Part shown: positions 11,757-23,937 of the stretch, piece by piece | How positions within the stretch are numbered: position 1 is the first letter of the stretch | How the letters are laid out: each line of letters begins with the position of its first letter | From: Glycine soja | Taxonomy: Eukaryota > Streptophyta > Magnoliopsida > Fabales > Fabaceae | Length of the DNA stretch: 64,000 bases | NCBI RefSeq assembly: GCF_004193775.1 | Contig: NC_041005.1 | Coordinates: 3,474,501 to 3,538,500 of the forward strand | Direction: 5' to 3' | Program-made: the position numbers and the translations under genes | The notes under the pieces: model-generated | What the model was told of the DNA's origin: nothing | What the model saw: only the letters and a program-made list of their open reading frames with translations | Databases searched by the model: none

Positions 11757-14298
11757 ATGCTTGGATGCTGCCTCCTCTCACCATTTGGATTTGTGGCATG
11801 TAATTTTTCATCTTCTTTATGGTTCCCTCCCTCCCTTGATCACTCTTTCTCACATATTGCCTTTTTCTTTTCTTTCTTTCTCTATGTTTCTGTTTTACAG
11901 TTTCAATCACACTTCGTTATGGTTATTACGGCGATTCATGCATCCTGCTTGGCCCTGCCTCGTCCCGTTTGATGAAGACCAGTTCTGTTTTTGTGAAGCA
12001 GCTTCAAGTGTCAAACGAGGACAATAATCAAGTTATTCTCCATGCCTTCAACGAGGAGCCCGAGTTAAGCTCCCAAACTAATTGGACAGTGTCAAATTTC
12101 TTCCTTGTTGAAGCGTATAAAAGCAAGGTAACATTGTAACAAGGTTAGGTATGGTTTGGTTTAAAGCAGTTACCCAGAGAATGCTTTTAAAGAAATTGAT
12201 TTTTCAACTTCAGGTAATTTCTTTGTGGTTAAATCAGGGCTCCACCATCCGTATGAGGTGGGAAGCACACACTACTAGTAGTTTGGATCAGCTACATGGG
12301 ATGGTGATCAAAGGTTAGTTGAGGGGAAATCTCATGGCTATCTCTTCCTTTTCTTTTCTGTGAGTATGAATTTCAGGTTTGTCCCAAGAACCATTCTTAT
12401 TTCGCAGGAGAAAAGAAGTTTGAACTACTACAGCCTAAACAAACGAGCTTCCTCAATGCAATTGCTCTTCGCAAGACTGTTAATGGTAATTGATTCTAGA
12501 GTTTCGCTACTTTTTACCTAAAAACTGAGTGAAAGGCTACCTTAGTAACATAAGCAATTAAGCATTGGCTACAATTTTGAAGCTTTCCATTAGAATTTGG
12601 ATACTTTGACTCTGCAAAATCAGTTTGTAAAGTGAAAATAGCTCAAGCCGTAAGCATTACTTGAGTTTTATCTTTTAGTCAATGAAACCGGATTCACCTC
12701 CTCACACCTATCGGAGTGAAGGTGTATGAGGCTGCATATTAAGGGTGGTCATGGGTATCTGCAATTAAGGCGGCTTAACACTTTCTATTCCAATTCTTAG
12801 AATTTGATGAGGATTATTCTCCACTTGTATACATTATTTTGACTATATTATTAGTTGGCGTGAAATCTCTAATACACTTTCCTCATGACACATGCTGAGA
12901 GCACGACATTTGCAAGTGATTTGGAATGCCTAATAGGTCCGATAACAATTTTAGAATAAACTTTGATACCATATTAAAATTTTAATTTAGGTTTAACCTA
13001 ACTCAAAAACTAGTTCCAGAAGTGAGGGTTGACCCCATTTACTATATATTGTTTTAATCATATTATTAGTCAATATAGGATCTCTAACATTATTGTGTGA
13101 AGTGCGTGTATAGTTGATTTTATTTTAAAGAAATAATATCACTTTTGTCTAAAAGCTTACAGCAATTATTATTTCTTCCAAAACAAAATTGTTACCAAAT
13201 ATGCATCAAGATCTCTAATTCTATGATTTTACGCCAAATTATCTATGATTAGCATAGGGCTAATTAAGTATATGGAAATTTTGAAAGAGGCAGGAACATA
13301 ATCTTGACTTTTGTGAACATTGCTAGGTAAAGAAGCTGAATACAATGTTGAGGAAGATAATATATACCACATTGGGGTTCTAAACATGAATTCCAGGAAC
13401 ATAATATTGACTATGAAAGTTAATGTTTTGGCAAAGGTATATGATACCACCAAAGGCAAGAAGATGTGCTCTACTGCAAATGGATTCTGTAGACTCAGTT
13501 TTGTCTTCCCTAATACTCAGTATGTTATTCTTACGGCAACTGGCAAAGTAAGGCATGGCTAACCTTGTCTGACTCATTTATCTTTATGGATCTTCACCAA
13601 AGTAATTCAACAATACATGATTACATTTGCATCGATTGATTACAGGTTGATGGGGGATCGTATGTTGAAATTTCTTTTCTGGCTCGTGTGTTGACCTACA
13701 TATTACTTTTAGGTACAATGATTAAAATTTCTCTTCTAAAGCCTTTGGTTTAATTATACTTTTTGTTACTAAAGATGACCTATTTTTCTATGTGTAGGAG
13801 CTCTTATGATTGTTATTTATCTGGTTCTGAAGTTCCTTGAAGTCCATGAAGGTGGTGATCAGAATAGTCATGCGGCAGTCGACGTCACATACAGAACAAG
13901 TAATGTAGTTGCAAGGCAAACCGAAACTCAGCCCTTGATGCAAGTGGAGACAAATCCATTGACATATGGAACAAATGCAAAAGATGATGAAGAAGAAGAT
14001 TCAGGAGCATCCAGTAGCTCTTCAAAGGAGTTATATGATGAAAAATTGTGTTGCATTTGTTATGATGAACAACGCAGTAGCTTCTTTGTTCCTTGTGGAC
14101 ATTGTGCCACTTGCTATGACTGTGCACAGAGGTACCTCATTGCCGAATATTTTTGTATGCATGCTTTAATTTACCAATATACAAATTTCATGACATTCAC
14201 ATTAGAATGCATTTTGCAGGATTTTAGATGAGGAGAGCATAGTGTGTCCTATATGCCGAAGGCTTATTCACAAAGTACGAAGATTATATCATAATTAG
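11757..14298 (+). CDS. APD-like membrane-anchored RING E3 ubiquitin ligase
   Basis: Eight exons join in phase: 11757-11799, 11901-12127, 12214-12313, 12408-12485, 13327-13547, 13646-13712, 13798-14131 and 14220-14298, giving 382 aa. The frame reads SITLRYGYYGDS, then an extracellular or lumenal domain with TNWTVSNFFLVE and GSTIRMRWEAH. A second similar module follows (VYDTTKGKKMC, FPNTQYVIL). Next comes a membrane segment (VLTYILLLGALMIVIYLVLK), a Ser/Asp/Glu-rich linker, and a C-terminal C3HC4-type RING (CCICYDEQ, CGHCATCYDC, CPICRR). This layout is that of the plant ABERRANT POLLEN DEVELOPMENT (APD1-4) E3 ligases of endomembranes. The 5' end is doubtful: ATGs at 11699 and 11720 are out of frame with exon 2, and 11757 is the first in-frame ATG. 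A leader intron from a GTAAGT donor at 11640 to the AG ending at 11740 would remove both upstream ATGs. Confidence 0.85.
12486..13326. other. Repeat-derived intron 4 of the APD-like gene
   Basis: This 841-bp intron is the largest in the gene. From about 12720 to 13110 it reads like a dispersed legume repeat. Phrases such as TATTATTAGT..GTGAAATCTCTAA near 12850 recur as TATTATTAGTC..GGATCTCTAA near 13064. No open frame is present. The assignment as a dispersed repeat is from general recall and needs a repeat-library search. Confidence 0.4.
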
Positions 14299-16544
14299 GC
14301 ATATTATAAACATGTGTCTTATAGTGATTTGATTTGCGGGATCATGTAGATAGTGGGGAAAATTTGATAGGAAATTAGCATTGGGAGTGGGTTTGTGAGT
14401 TGTTATTTTCTCTTGGCGGTACTTTTTCCCTACCTCAAATGTACTTCCATGACTTTCCAATTTTTGCATGAAGCTGCAGGGGAATGAGTTACTAATACTA
14501 TGGCTTGGGCAGAGTTCATCTAATTAAGGGTAACTATAAGCAACCAATAAAGTGACTTCTCTTGTTTATTCTTTGGATATTTTGATATAAACTTTAATTT
14601 CTTACCTCTTACTCTATTGTGGACGGCCTATTGCAATAATTCATTGGTGAACGGGAATGAGTTTAACCATATCTCCAATGGTATTTCTTATTCCATCATC
14701 AAAGCTTTTTTTAATTACCACAAACATCGTTTTCTTTTAAAATCAAAATCTGTCATTTTGTGTAAAAATATTCTACCTAATATATCATTGTCACCTGATG
14801 GATAAATAATTTTATTTCTAAAGCATGTAATCATAAAATTGATTTAAGATTCATGCGTATAAAAAAATATAGATAAACTTTTTAAATAAATCTCAATATT
14901 TTGAAGAACTAATCCTTAATTCTTGACTAAGCCATACTGGGATAAAAAAAAAAAAATCTAGCACCTAATAGTCATGGGCACTTGAAGTCATTTTATGTTG
15001 AAAATAGTATCCTCACCGATAAAATCCTGACACTAATTAAGTAAAAGGAATGGAAGCAGCTACTCTTCAACCTTTTTCCCTATAAACTGTTGAGCTTAAA
15101 TTTACTAAAACAATTGCTAGTCTGATTGCTGGAATCAGGATCGAACCACCACGATACATAAACCATAACTATTTTTCTAACTTGGGGACATAGTGTTTTG
15201 ACCCAAATTAAATCGCCACAAGAGCCAGCTGGTGATAGGAAGTGATTATATCAGCTTTAAAATTATGGATAGAAAGTTCACAACGATGTGTCGAATTTTA
15301 ATCTTCAATCTTGAAAATAAATATTCCAAGCTAAAGTGCTTCAAGTGGTTTGCCAAAAGGGTCTACAGTGAAGCTCCGTGTGTGGTTTGAAATGGTGCTG
15401 CAACTGTTCCCATGGACTATTACATGCCAATTTTTCACTCCATTCGTTCTTTCATCTGCCAAGGGCTCCAATATTGTTCTCAGTGGAGAACAAATGTCAT
15501 TTTCTCTCTTGCAGTCTCATAATACACTCTCACATCGCAGTCACAGCAACCCGATTTTAGATGAAGATTTTCTGAATTTGCAAAAAGCTTTTGCAACTGA
15601 ATAAACCCATGTGCTTGGCTTGGAACAATCAATAAGAGAGAATCACAAAAGTGAGCCGGTGAAAGTGTTTCAGGATGGCCCACTTTACTTTCTTATCAAA
15701 ATCTGATGGCTCATGCAGATACTAATTAAGAGCTAGAAACGAAATCGCCAAAATCAAAACTATATATATAGTAGCACGCCCTGTAGCACTTTTTGGATTT
15801 AAGTTGGACACTCTTCTAAAAATGGTGCCTATCGGTTAGTGATGACACACGAATATTTTCAAACAACACCATAAAGTGCTGAGTATCAACTAGGTTATGT
15901 TTTCAGTTCAGCACGTTGTTGCGCTTTCTTGTAGCTTTTGGAATTGTTCTCTTTAAACAGTCTTGTTGCAAAGAGACAATTAAGTACAGTGCTATACCCC
16001 AAAAATGTTCCTTTGTTGGGATGTATGAAGATAGAAGAACACTTCCACTTGGGTCCTCCATTATATAGATCATTAAGATTAAAATTTAGTAAGTAGTTAA
16101 AAGATTATAACTTTATTAATAGAGTATGCAACGCCAAAGTAATAAATAAGAGAAATAAAGGATATATTATAACAGAGTATGCAATGCCAAAATAATTTTA
16201 ATAAAAATGACAAAATTAATTATTTTTTTAAACTATATATTATAACCTTAAATTAGAACCTGATCAATTTATGACTGGTCCAACATCCAAAGTTTTTAAT
16301 TAGAACCTCATAATGTTCTTACGTACTACAAATTAATATTATGTGGTAATTGATCCTCCTGCAGATTGCATTATTGTTTTTCTTTGTTTAGTACTTTTTT
16401 GAGATGATTTTGCGCTGTTACAATGAACACTAACGTTTACAGTTTTGCAGGACCATATATATAATCATGCCGAACAAAATGAGGAGAGAGAGAATGAACA
16501 GCTAGCCAAATTAAATTTTAACTTCTCAGGTAGCTGATGGACCA
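14299..16544. other. Spacer downstream of the APD-like gene
   Basis: The sequence is AT-rich. The first part is probably the 3' UTR of the RING gene. A moderately GC-rich patch at 15340-15690 has an 84-codon open frame (15350-15604), but I recognise no domain, and overlapping frames on both strands are equally open. No RNA gene or bounded mobile element is visible. Confidence 0.5.
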
Positions 16545-17340
16545 AGGGGTGGGTAAACGGGTTCAGGTATATGGAATGATTCGTGGAATCTACGGTCCGT
16601 GCGATTAACGGACCAGTTTTTTAAAATAGTTTGTGGTTATGTAATATTTGTAGGTCACCCCATTTAACCCGTGGACTGTGTGGGTTTAGTTAGCGGGGTC
16701 CACGGGTTGCCCATAAGCCCGCTTAATCCATGATTTGAGAATTCCACCAACCACAGCACCTTAAAAATCCAGCTTAATCTAGATCTTTCATTGTTGGTGT
16801 GTGATATTTTGAGCATCTAAATTACAACTATGGCTTCCAAATCGGCATTTAGTATTGGCTCACAGGTACTTAACAAATATTGAACTAGGCTTCTTGGTGA
16901 TAATATGCAAGCCTTGATATATACTAAAAATTAGTTACTAGAATTTGATGAACAAGGTAAATAATGTGCAATAATTGTTGTCTTTTAATCACTTAATTTG
17001 AGTTGATTCTAATATTTATTATGATTTTGAATTTTAGAAAAATAATATGAAAATGTGAATATGGAGAAGACTCAAGCTACTTCAAATATGAAATCATTTG
17101 TTGTTGGAAATGTTTAAGTTTCATATTTTGGATTTATTGCTTGGATTTTTTTTGTTAAGACATTATTTATTTTATTGATATAATTGACTAATTGTTGATA
17201 TTTTATTTACATTTGTGTTAAACTTAATTTGATTGTGTTGTATTTTTATTGAATCAATTTATTAGATCCCTATAAAAATGCAGAATGTCCGATCACAAAA
17301 CGGAAAGACCTTACACGAGATCGATCCGCTTACCCATCCT
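16545..17340. mobile_element. Non-autonomous hAT-like element (degraded)
   Basis: The left end reads AGGGGTGGGTAAACGG (16545-16560). The right end, reverse-complemented, reads AGGATGGGTAAGCGG (17340-17326). The subterminal regions have the GGTTCAGG, CCCGTGGACT and GGGTCCACGGGTTGCCC motifs often seen in plant hAT elements of the RICESLEEPER/Tag1 type. There is no transposase frame. The flanks share TGATGG (16535-16540 and 17343-17348), but I could not settle a full 8-bp target duplication. Boundaries are therefore approximate. Confidence 0.5.
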
Positions 17341-19402
17341 ATTGATGGTATACTGCGTGTTATGTTGCCACTTACAAAATGGTCTGGCAAAAGTAGTTAA
17401 AGATTCTATATGTGAATTTAAATCTCCTACGGTTATTTTTTTCCATTTGATGAATAATCTTCTCTAAGAAAATCTACTTATGCTTACGAGTTAATTAGTT
17501 GAATAATTGTAATAGGATGAAACTCCTTACACAATATCATTGACGCTGCCAAGCAATGCACTACTAAAAGATGACACCTGATAAAATATTAAAAAGTTAT
17601 ATGAGAACAGAAAATGCAAAACTCATCTCAATACAGTGTAAAACAATTGAAATTAGCAAAGGACTGCAAGTAAAAGTCATTTTCATAAACATTATGCACA
17701 TGTTATAAGACAACAAAAACGTGGACAATAATATTAGTCTAATTTGTACGAAAATTAAATTAAATTTTAACCAAGGACTCTTGCATCATGGGACAATTCA
17801 CTAGTTTTGCACCATTAATGCAGGGCCAGTGCTGCCGCAGCTTCAGTGTCGGTGCTTGCGCATAAAAGACTTTATTTTATTTTATTTTTCTTTCTAAAAA
17901 TTCTTTTTAAAACCAGAACCATAATCCTTTTAATTATTTAATTTTTTTAGAAAAACTGACCTGACTTGCTTAATTAAACTGGAGATTAGAGGCTTCAAAT
18001 ATCCTTACTCAAAAGTTACTATTCCATGATCGGATGTAATGCAAATTTTTATGTTCATAAAATTAATTTTTATTTATATTTATATACAATGCAGGAATGT
18101 CAAGACAAATCACATTAAATTAATTAATGAATTTATGTGTTTTTTGGTACAGATGTATGATTTTATGTGGGATGTTCATTCAAAAACTAAAATTATAAGA
18201 AAAAACAAAAGTTTGATTCCACGTGATTGCCACACGCCCATTAGAGATCATGAAAAGGATTGGATGAGAACCAAAGGGTCGATATCCTGTTACGTTTCTT
18301 GGCTAAAAACGCCCAATACCTATTATGAATAGACTTAATAGAGCACGTAACACTCGCTTAGTTGCTACTACATATACAGGGGTCAAAAGTCATCAATATA
18401 TTCATTTTCAATAATTAATATAAATAATTAAATATAGTGACATTTAACATTTGTCAACACAAATCTTTATTTTTTTTTAATATCAAATGCATATATATTA
18501 CTATAAAAACAATACAACAAACACAATAATATTAATAGCTTTATGAGTTTTGAAGAGTTGTTCTTATAATACCATTTCATAAATAAATTAATCTTCTTAA
18601 CGACTGTATATTAGTAAAATAAAAATAAAAATATTTATCTTATTATTATCAATACATTCTGTTGCTACTTTTAATAAATACAGTAATATTTTTATTTTTT
18701 AATAAATATTTCTAATACATTTGTTAACAAGGTGTAATAAATAAAAATTAAATAATTGTTTTGCATTTATGAACAAGCAAATACTACTTTTTAACAGTAT
18801 TTATTTATATTTAAAACTAATGTTGTTTTGATTAACTATTGTTCAATAAATAAAAATGACAAATTTAAATTTATAATTTTATGTAGACATTTTAACAACA
18901 AGAAGAAAAGATTGAAGCAATTCTAGGAATATTCTTTCTCAAAGATTCTTTTTTTATATATAATTTGTTAAAATTAATTGAAAATCATGAATTTTTATAT
19001 ATTTTACTTTTCGTTTAATATAAATCAAAAGAATAAATTATTAAATAAAAAATAAAACCTATTAAAAATACTAATTTTTAATAAATTCTAATTAATCATA
19101 AAATAAAATATTTTTGAAGAAGAGTCTTAGAAAAAGGATGCCACTGGCATTTCTCAAAATTGATTAAGGGGACTTTCATTTCATGTCAGGAAGAGCTGTT
19201 GTAAACTGCTCACCACAAAAGAAAAAAGAATGATGTTGAAATGCGGATCGAACGACGGAGGATGCAAATGATTATCGGAAATGACGAAAATAACCCTATA
19301 TCCGTGACGTGTCGCTGCAGTGTTAGTTAGAGTCCATGGGTTGCATCTAGGAGCGGAGCAGAGAGTAACTAAGTCCACGAGCAGATGGGTACGATAGATC
19401 CG
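17341..19402. other. AT-rich spacer upstream of NRAMP
   Basis: I see nothing beyond long A/T runs and a few short chance open frames, such as 18039-18332 with no domain. The last 250 bases become less AT-rich and presumably carry the NRAMP promoter. Confidence 0.5.
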
Positions 19403-19410
19403 TATAAATA
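19403..19410 (+). promoter_or_regulatory. Likely TATA box of the NRAMP gene
   Basis: TATAAATA lies 77 bases before the start codon at 19487, in a locally GC-richer context. Spacing suits a plant core promoter with a leader of about 45-50 bases. It is inferred from motif and spacing only. Confidence 0.5.
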
Positions 19411-19486
19411 GGCGCATTGAGTATGCACACGTAGCAGCAAGCCACCGCAAACTGGCCGGAAAGTTAAGTAACAGATTAGATCAACG

Positions 19487-22400
19487 ATGAGTGCTCCGTC
19501 GCGAGAAGAGGAATCGGAGGCGAACCGGCTTCTAGAAGAAGCAGCATCATCATGGGAGGAAGAGGTGGCATACGAAGCGGGGGAGAAGATCCTGGTGGCG
19601 GATTTGGAGTTTGACAGGGTGGACGATGGGAGCGCTCCTCCTCCTTTCTCGTGGAAGAAGCTGTGGCTGTTCACTGGGCCTGGGTTCTTGATGAGCATAG
19701 CGTTTTTGGATCCGGGGAATCTGGAGGGGGATCTCCAGGCTGGGGCCATCGCGGGCTACTCCCTCCTCTGGCTCCTCATGTGGGCCACCTTCATGGGCCT
19801 CTTGATCCAGCTTCTCTCCGCCAGGGTCGGTGTGGCCACGGGCCGCCACCTCGCCGAGCTCTGCAGGGACGAGTATCCCAATTGGGCCCGCCTCGTGCTC
19901 TGGTTCATGGCCGAGCTGGCCCTGATTGGCGCTGACATTCAAGAGGTTATTGGAAGTGCCATCGCCATCCAAATTCTTAGCCGAGGCTTCTTCCCTCTCT
20001 GGGCTGGAGTTCTAATCACTGCTTCCGATTGGTATCCTTCCGCTTATCACACTCATTTAGCTCGTCTTTCATTTAACTTTTTCTAAATATGATGTTAAGC
20101 GGTTGTTGGTTAGGTTTGGTTTCATGTTTTATTATTATTATTATTGTTGTTGTTGTTGTTGTTGTTGCCTTTGATTAATTGCTTCCTGGTGATGCTCCAA
20201 CGTGTTTTAACTGTGGTTTATTATTCTCTCTGTTGTTGAACAGCTTTTTCTTTCTATTTCTTGAGAACTATGGAGTGAGGAAGTTGGAAGCTGCTTTTGC
20301 GGTTCTCATCGCTGTCATGGGTCTTTCTTTTGCCTGGATGTTTGGTGATGCTCAACCTAATAGAGAAGAGCTTTTAATGGGTAAATTTCATCTGGTGATG
20401 TGGTTCGAATATCACTTTTCTATGTGATTCATCTTTCTTCCTATCAATAGCTTGCTCTTCTCACTGGTATTTCAGAAATAAAAATATAACTGTATTTGTT
20501 CCTTTTGTTAGGTATTTTGGTTCCAAGACTTGGCTCAAAAACAATTCGTCAGGCTGTGGGTGTTGTGGGTTGTGTCATTATGCCTCACAATGTATTCCTG
20601 CATTCTGCTTTGGTTCAGTCAAGGAAGGTTGATCCTAAAAAGATAGGTCGGGTACAGGAGGCTCTCAACTACTATTCAATTGAGTCATCGGCTGCACTTG
20701 CAGTCTCCTTCATGATCAATCTTTTTGTCACCACAGTTTTTGCCAAGGGTTTTTATGGAACCAAGCAGGCAGATAGCATAGGATTGGTCAATGCAGGGCA
20801 GTATCTTGAAGAGAAGTATGGGGGAGGAGTCTTCCCTATTCTTTATATATGGGGGATTGGGTTATTGGCAGCTGGGCAGAGTAGCACCATCACTGGCACA
20901 TATGCTGGGCAATTCATAATGGGGGGTTTCCTCAACCTTCGTTTAAAGAAATGGTTGAGAGCATTGATCACTCGAAGTTTTGCAATTGTGCCAACTATAA
21001 TTGTAGCTATTGTTTTTAATAGATCCGAAGGCTCATTGGATGTTTTGAATGAATGGCTCAATGTGCTTCAGTCAATGCAAATTCCCTTTGCTCTAATTCC
21101 CCTCCTCACATTGGTCTCCAAAGAGCAGATCATGGGAACCTTTAGGGTTGGGCCTGTTCTTGAGGTTAGTTAATTATCTCCCTGTTCTTTCATTTTGTTG
21201 GTTGTTAATTATAAGATAAGATCTCTCTGAAGCAAATCCCCTCATGATTCAGAGTTATTTTTTTTTAAACTTACTAGATTATTTGACAACAGTAAGGGGA
21301 CAAAAGTAAAGTTTTCCAATGTTTCAGCTCTGTCTGTGCAGCTAGAAATCTCTATTTCCCTGGTTAAGAACGGTTTTGTCACTCTGTCTAGTTTAGCAGC
21401 CAGAGTCAATTTGATTATCAAATCTAGATTTATTTAAGATGACTGTTGGCTATTCAACAACAATCTATGCCTGTTTTCTGGGTAAAAATAGAAACAGATT
21501 TGCAGTAATATATTAAGAGATTGTAACATGATTGATTCTTGACGTCTATATTTGCTTCTATCCCTTTTCTTGTTTTGCTGTTTAGATGCATTCGATTTTA
21601 ATGATTTTTGTGTGATTATCTTTGTTCATAATCAAATACATATGTGAATTCTCTAATCGTAGGTGTTAGTAAATGGATTTGTATTCCTGTAGCAGAATTG
21701 ATCAGCAAATTTGACTTTAAATAACTTGGAAGATTTGTTTGTGCAAAGTGTATCATTGACCAACTATTTTGTTACTAAGCCATGAATTTCTGCGAACTAT
21801 GGGTTACTAGGGCATGACTTATGTTCATGAATCACATCTGGATACGTTAATAGATGGGACTGACTTTAGAGTTTGAAGTTTTGAATGGTTCAGTGAGTTT
21901 GGGTTTAGAAAAGCAACAAACTAGTGATCCTGGAAATTCAATTTGTTAGTAGCCCAATTTGGATAAATTCTGCACAAGAACTTACAAGATAGTACTCATA
22001 ATAGATAAGGATGTAAAATAAATCAAAATTTTCTCATAAATTAAAACCAACTTATATGCCTTAACTATCTTAGGAGCTTTCTCATCTATCTTATCTAAAA
22101 ATTAAAAGTGTATAATATGATTTTACCTTATGGGAGAAGTTTAATTCATTTTACTTCCCTAATTTTTCTCTCACAAGTGCTTATGGAGAAATTTATGGTG
22201 TTTGGAATTCTTTAGTTAAATAAAATATGTGAGTGATTATTGGTCACTTTCTCGAAGCTAATTTTACAAAATATAGATGCCAATGCATGTGCCTTTTCTG
22301 ACAGCGATTGTTTCTCATTCCATGAATGTTTCACTGGTACATCAAGTGAAGGTGTTTGAATTTCAGTTCATACTTATATAGGGGGGAAATTGTACCGATC

Positions 22401-22941
22401 CTTGCTTGAGTTCTTGAGTCCTAAAGTTTTAAGGAATTGTCTCCTAACAGTAAGGAAAATGATTGCTGCACATTGATTTCCATTTGCATAACTGTTATAT
22501 AATTTACATTAAAATCCTGCACAGGGATTTGTTCCTGTACAGGATTCACATGCTTGTGGTCCTTTTTGTGGGAATTGGGTTGATCTAAAACTAATTTACG
22601 TAAAATTGATGAGCAAATACTATATGTCGATATTCATTCAGTAAACTGATTTCAATTTATCAAAATCATCTGTGTTTTTTCTTTCATACTAATGTTTGCT
22701 TATTTTATTTATTTTGTAGAGAGTAGCATGGACTGTTGCTGGACTGATAATAATAATTAATGGATATCTCTTGTTAGATTTCTTCGTTTCTGAGGTGAAT
22801 GGCATCTTGCTTGGTCTTTTAGCCTGCTCCTGCACAACAGCCTATATTGCGTTCATTGTATATTTGGTTTCACAGAGCGGTATTCTTCCTTCTGCTTGGG
22901 TTAATCGTCTTCCCAAAGGATTTTCTTCTTGTGGGAATTAA
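19487..22941 (+). CDS. NRAMP: NRAMP-family divalent metal transporter (NRAMP2/3/4 type)
   Basis: Four exons join in frame: 19487-20031, 20244-20380, 20512-21164 and 22720-22941, giving 518 aa, the normal length. The metal-binding DPGN of TM1 is at residues 75-78 and MPHN of TM6 at 251-254. The conserved transport signature GQSSTITGTYAGQFIMGG is at about 349-366. These proteins are proton-coupled carriers of Fe2+ and Mn2+, with related metals also moved. The four-exon layout and the GAPPFSWKKLWLFTGPGF-like start of TM1 match the Arabidopsis NRAMP2/3/4 clade rather than NRAMP1/6. The acidic N-terminus carries an ExxxLL motif (E11 to L15-L16), the type of dileucine signal that sends NRAMP3/4 to the vacuole; this role is inferred. 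Exon 1 is unusually GC-rich, which creates several long antisense open frames with no support. Intron 1 holds an (ATT)5(GTT)7 run. Confidence 0.95.
20131..20166. repeat. Compound microsatellite (ATT)5(GTT)7
   Basis: Five ATT units run directly into seven GTT units inside intron 1 of the NRAMP gene. The tract is uninterrupted and likely to be length-variable between accessions. Confidence 0.95.
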
Positions 22942-23862
22942 GTCCATAAAATTCACACACCATGAAAAATCTGGAAATAGTACGGCAAACTTCTGCTAGA
23001 CAATTTTGCATGAGGAGTTTTCCTTCATACACCGTAAAGTTTATAGAGTTTCTCTAACCTTGCAACCTGGATTAAGGGAATACAAGGTCAGATAGTGGAA
23101 AGCACCTAGATTTAACTGCTCTTCAATTTTGCAATAGCATTACAGAGTTTACCTCCCATGTGTAACAAGATGGAGATATCTTAAGTAATGGAAGATGTGG
23201 AGGGAGCATCTTTACAACTTGCAGGATAAATTACCGATTTACCGTCCTACGTAGTTGCCATATTCTTTTTCTAACAAGTTGTGAATTGTTCCATTATTCT
23301 TTGATGTAAACAGTTTGTATTTAACTTGGACGAACTGGCACACGTAGGTAGCCAGGCAAGACAGCAGACATAAGTTGTAGGGATTACTCAATAGTGCAAT
23401 GTGGAGTAAATTTACTTTTATCATTTCTATGCTTTCTAGTTAGTTATGATCTCAACTCACGTGAAGGTGCTACTCAGTTGATGGATCAGCAACACACTAA
23501 CAAAAAAGTAAAAATGGAAGTTACGTGCATATCTAGAGAGTATCTTCTTATATTTCCATAAAAATATCACATTTTTATCTTTCTTCATGGGAATAAAATC
23601 ATGTGAAAACATATTAAAAAAGAAACCCACAATATTCCCAAGAATCAGCAATACCTGGAAAAATTTCTCAAAATAATTTAAAATATTACGTTCTCATGTT
23701 TACATTTCTGGAAATAAGTTTTTGATTTGTAAAACAAACACATTCTTATGCTTTTGATATAAATTGAATGGCTTAACTTAACTTTTGGTTTATTTCAATC
23801 TATCATTTTAAAAATTGAGTTCTAACTTTGAATTTTTTTTTATAATAATTATCAATAAATAA

Positions 23863-23897
<35 letters not shown>

Positions 23898-23937
23898 TAT
23901 GACGATACAAAATATTTATATAAATCTAAAATGATTA
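22942..23937. other. NRAMP 3' flank and AT-rich spacer
   Basis: The first 300-500 bases are probably 3' UTR. The remainder is AT-rich with no coding signal. An (AAT)11 microsatellite lies at 23864-23896, just upstream of the LINE fragment. Confidence 0.5.
23864..23896. repeat. (AAT)11 microsatellite
   Basis: Eleven uninterrupted AAT units are present, followed by a short AT run. It sits about 40 bases from the first recognisable LINE sequence. Confidence 0.95.

Noticed and set aside
11691..11972. Reading exon 1 of the APD-like gene straight through the intron
   Set aside because: The run-through product diverges from the family after GFVA, whereas splicing 11799 to 11901 restores SITLRYGYYGDS in frame.
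15120..15150. tRNA-like T-arm (GGTTCGATCC on the minus strand)
   Set aside because: The flanking bases do not form a 5-bp T stem, and no D arm, anticodon arm or acceptor stem can be built around it.
15350..15604. 84-codon open frame in the spacer after the APD-like gene
   Set aside because: Other frames on both strands are equally open, and I recognise no domain or promoter. It is kept only as a remark in the spacer entry.
19550..19972. Long antisense open frames opposite NRAMP exon 1
   Set aside because: They arise from the high GC content of that exon. The sense strand encodes well-conserved NRAMP sequence, and the antisense products have no domain.
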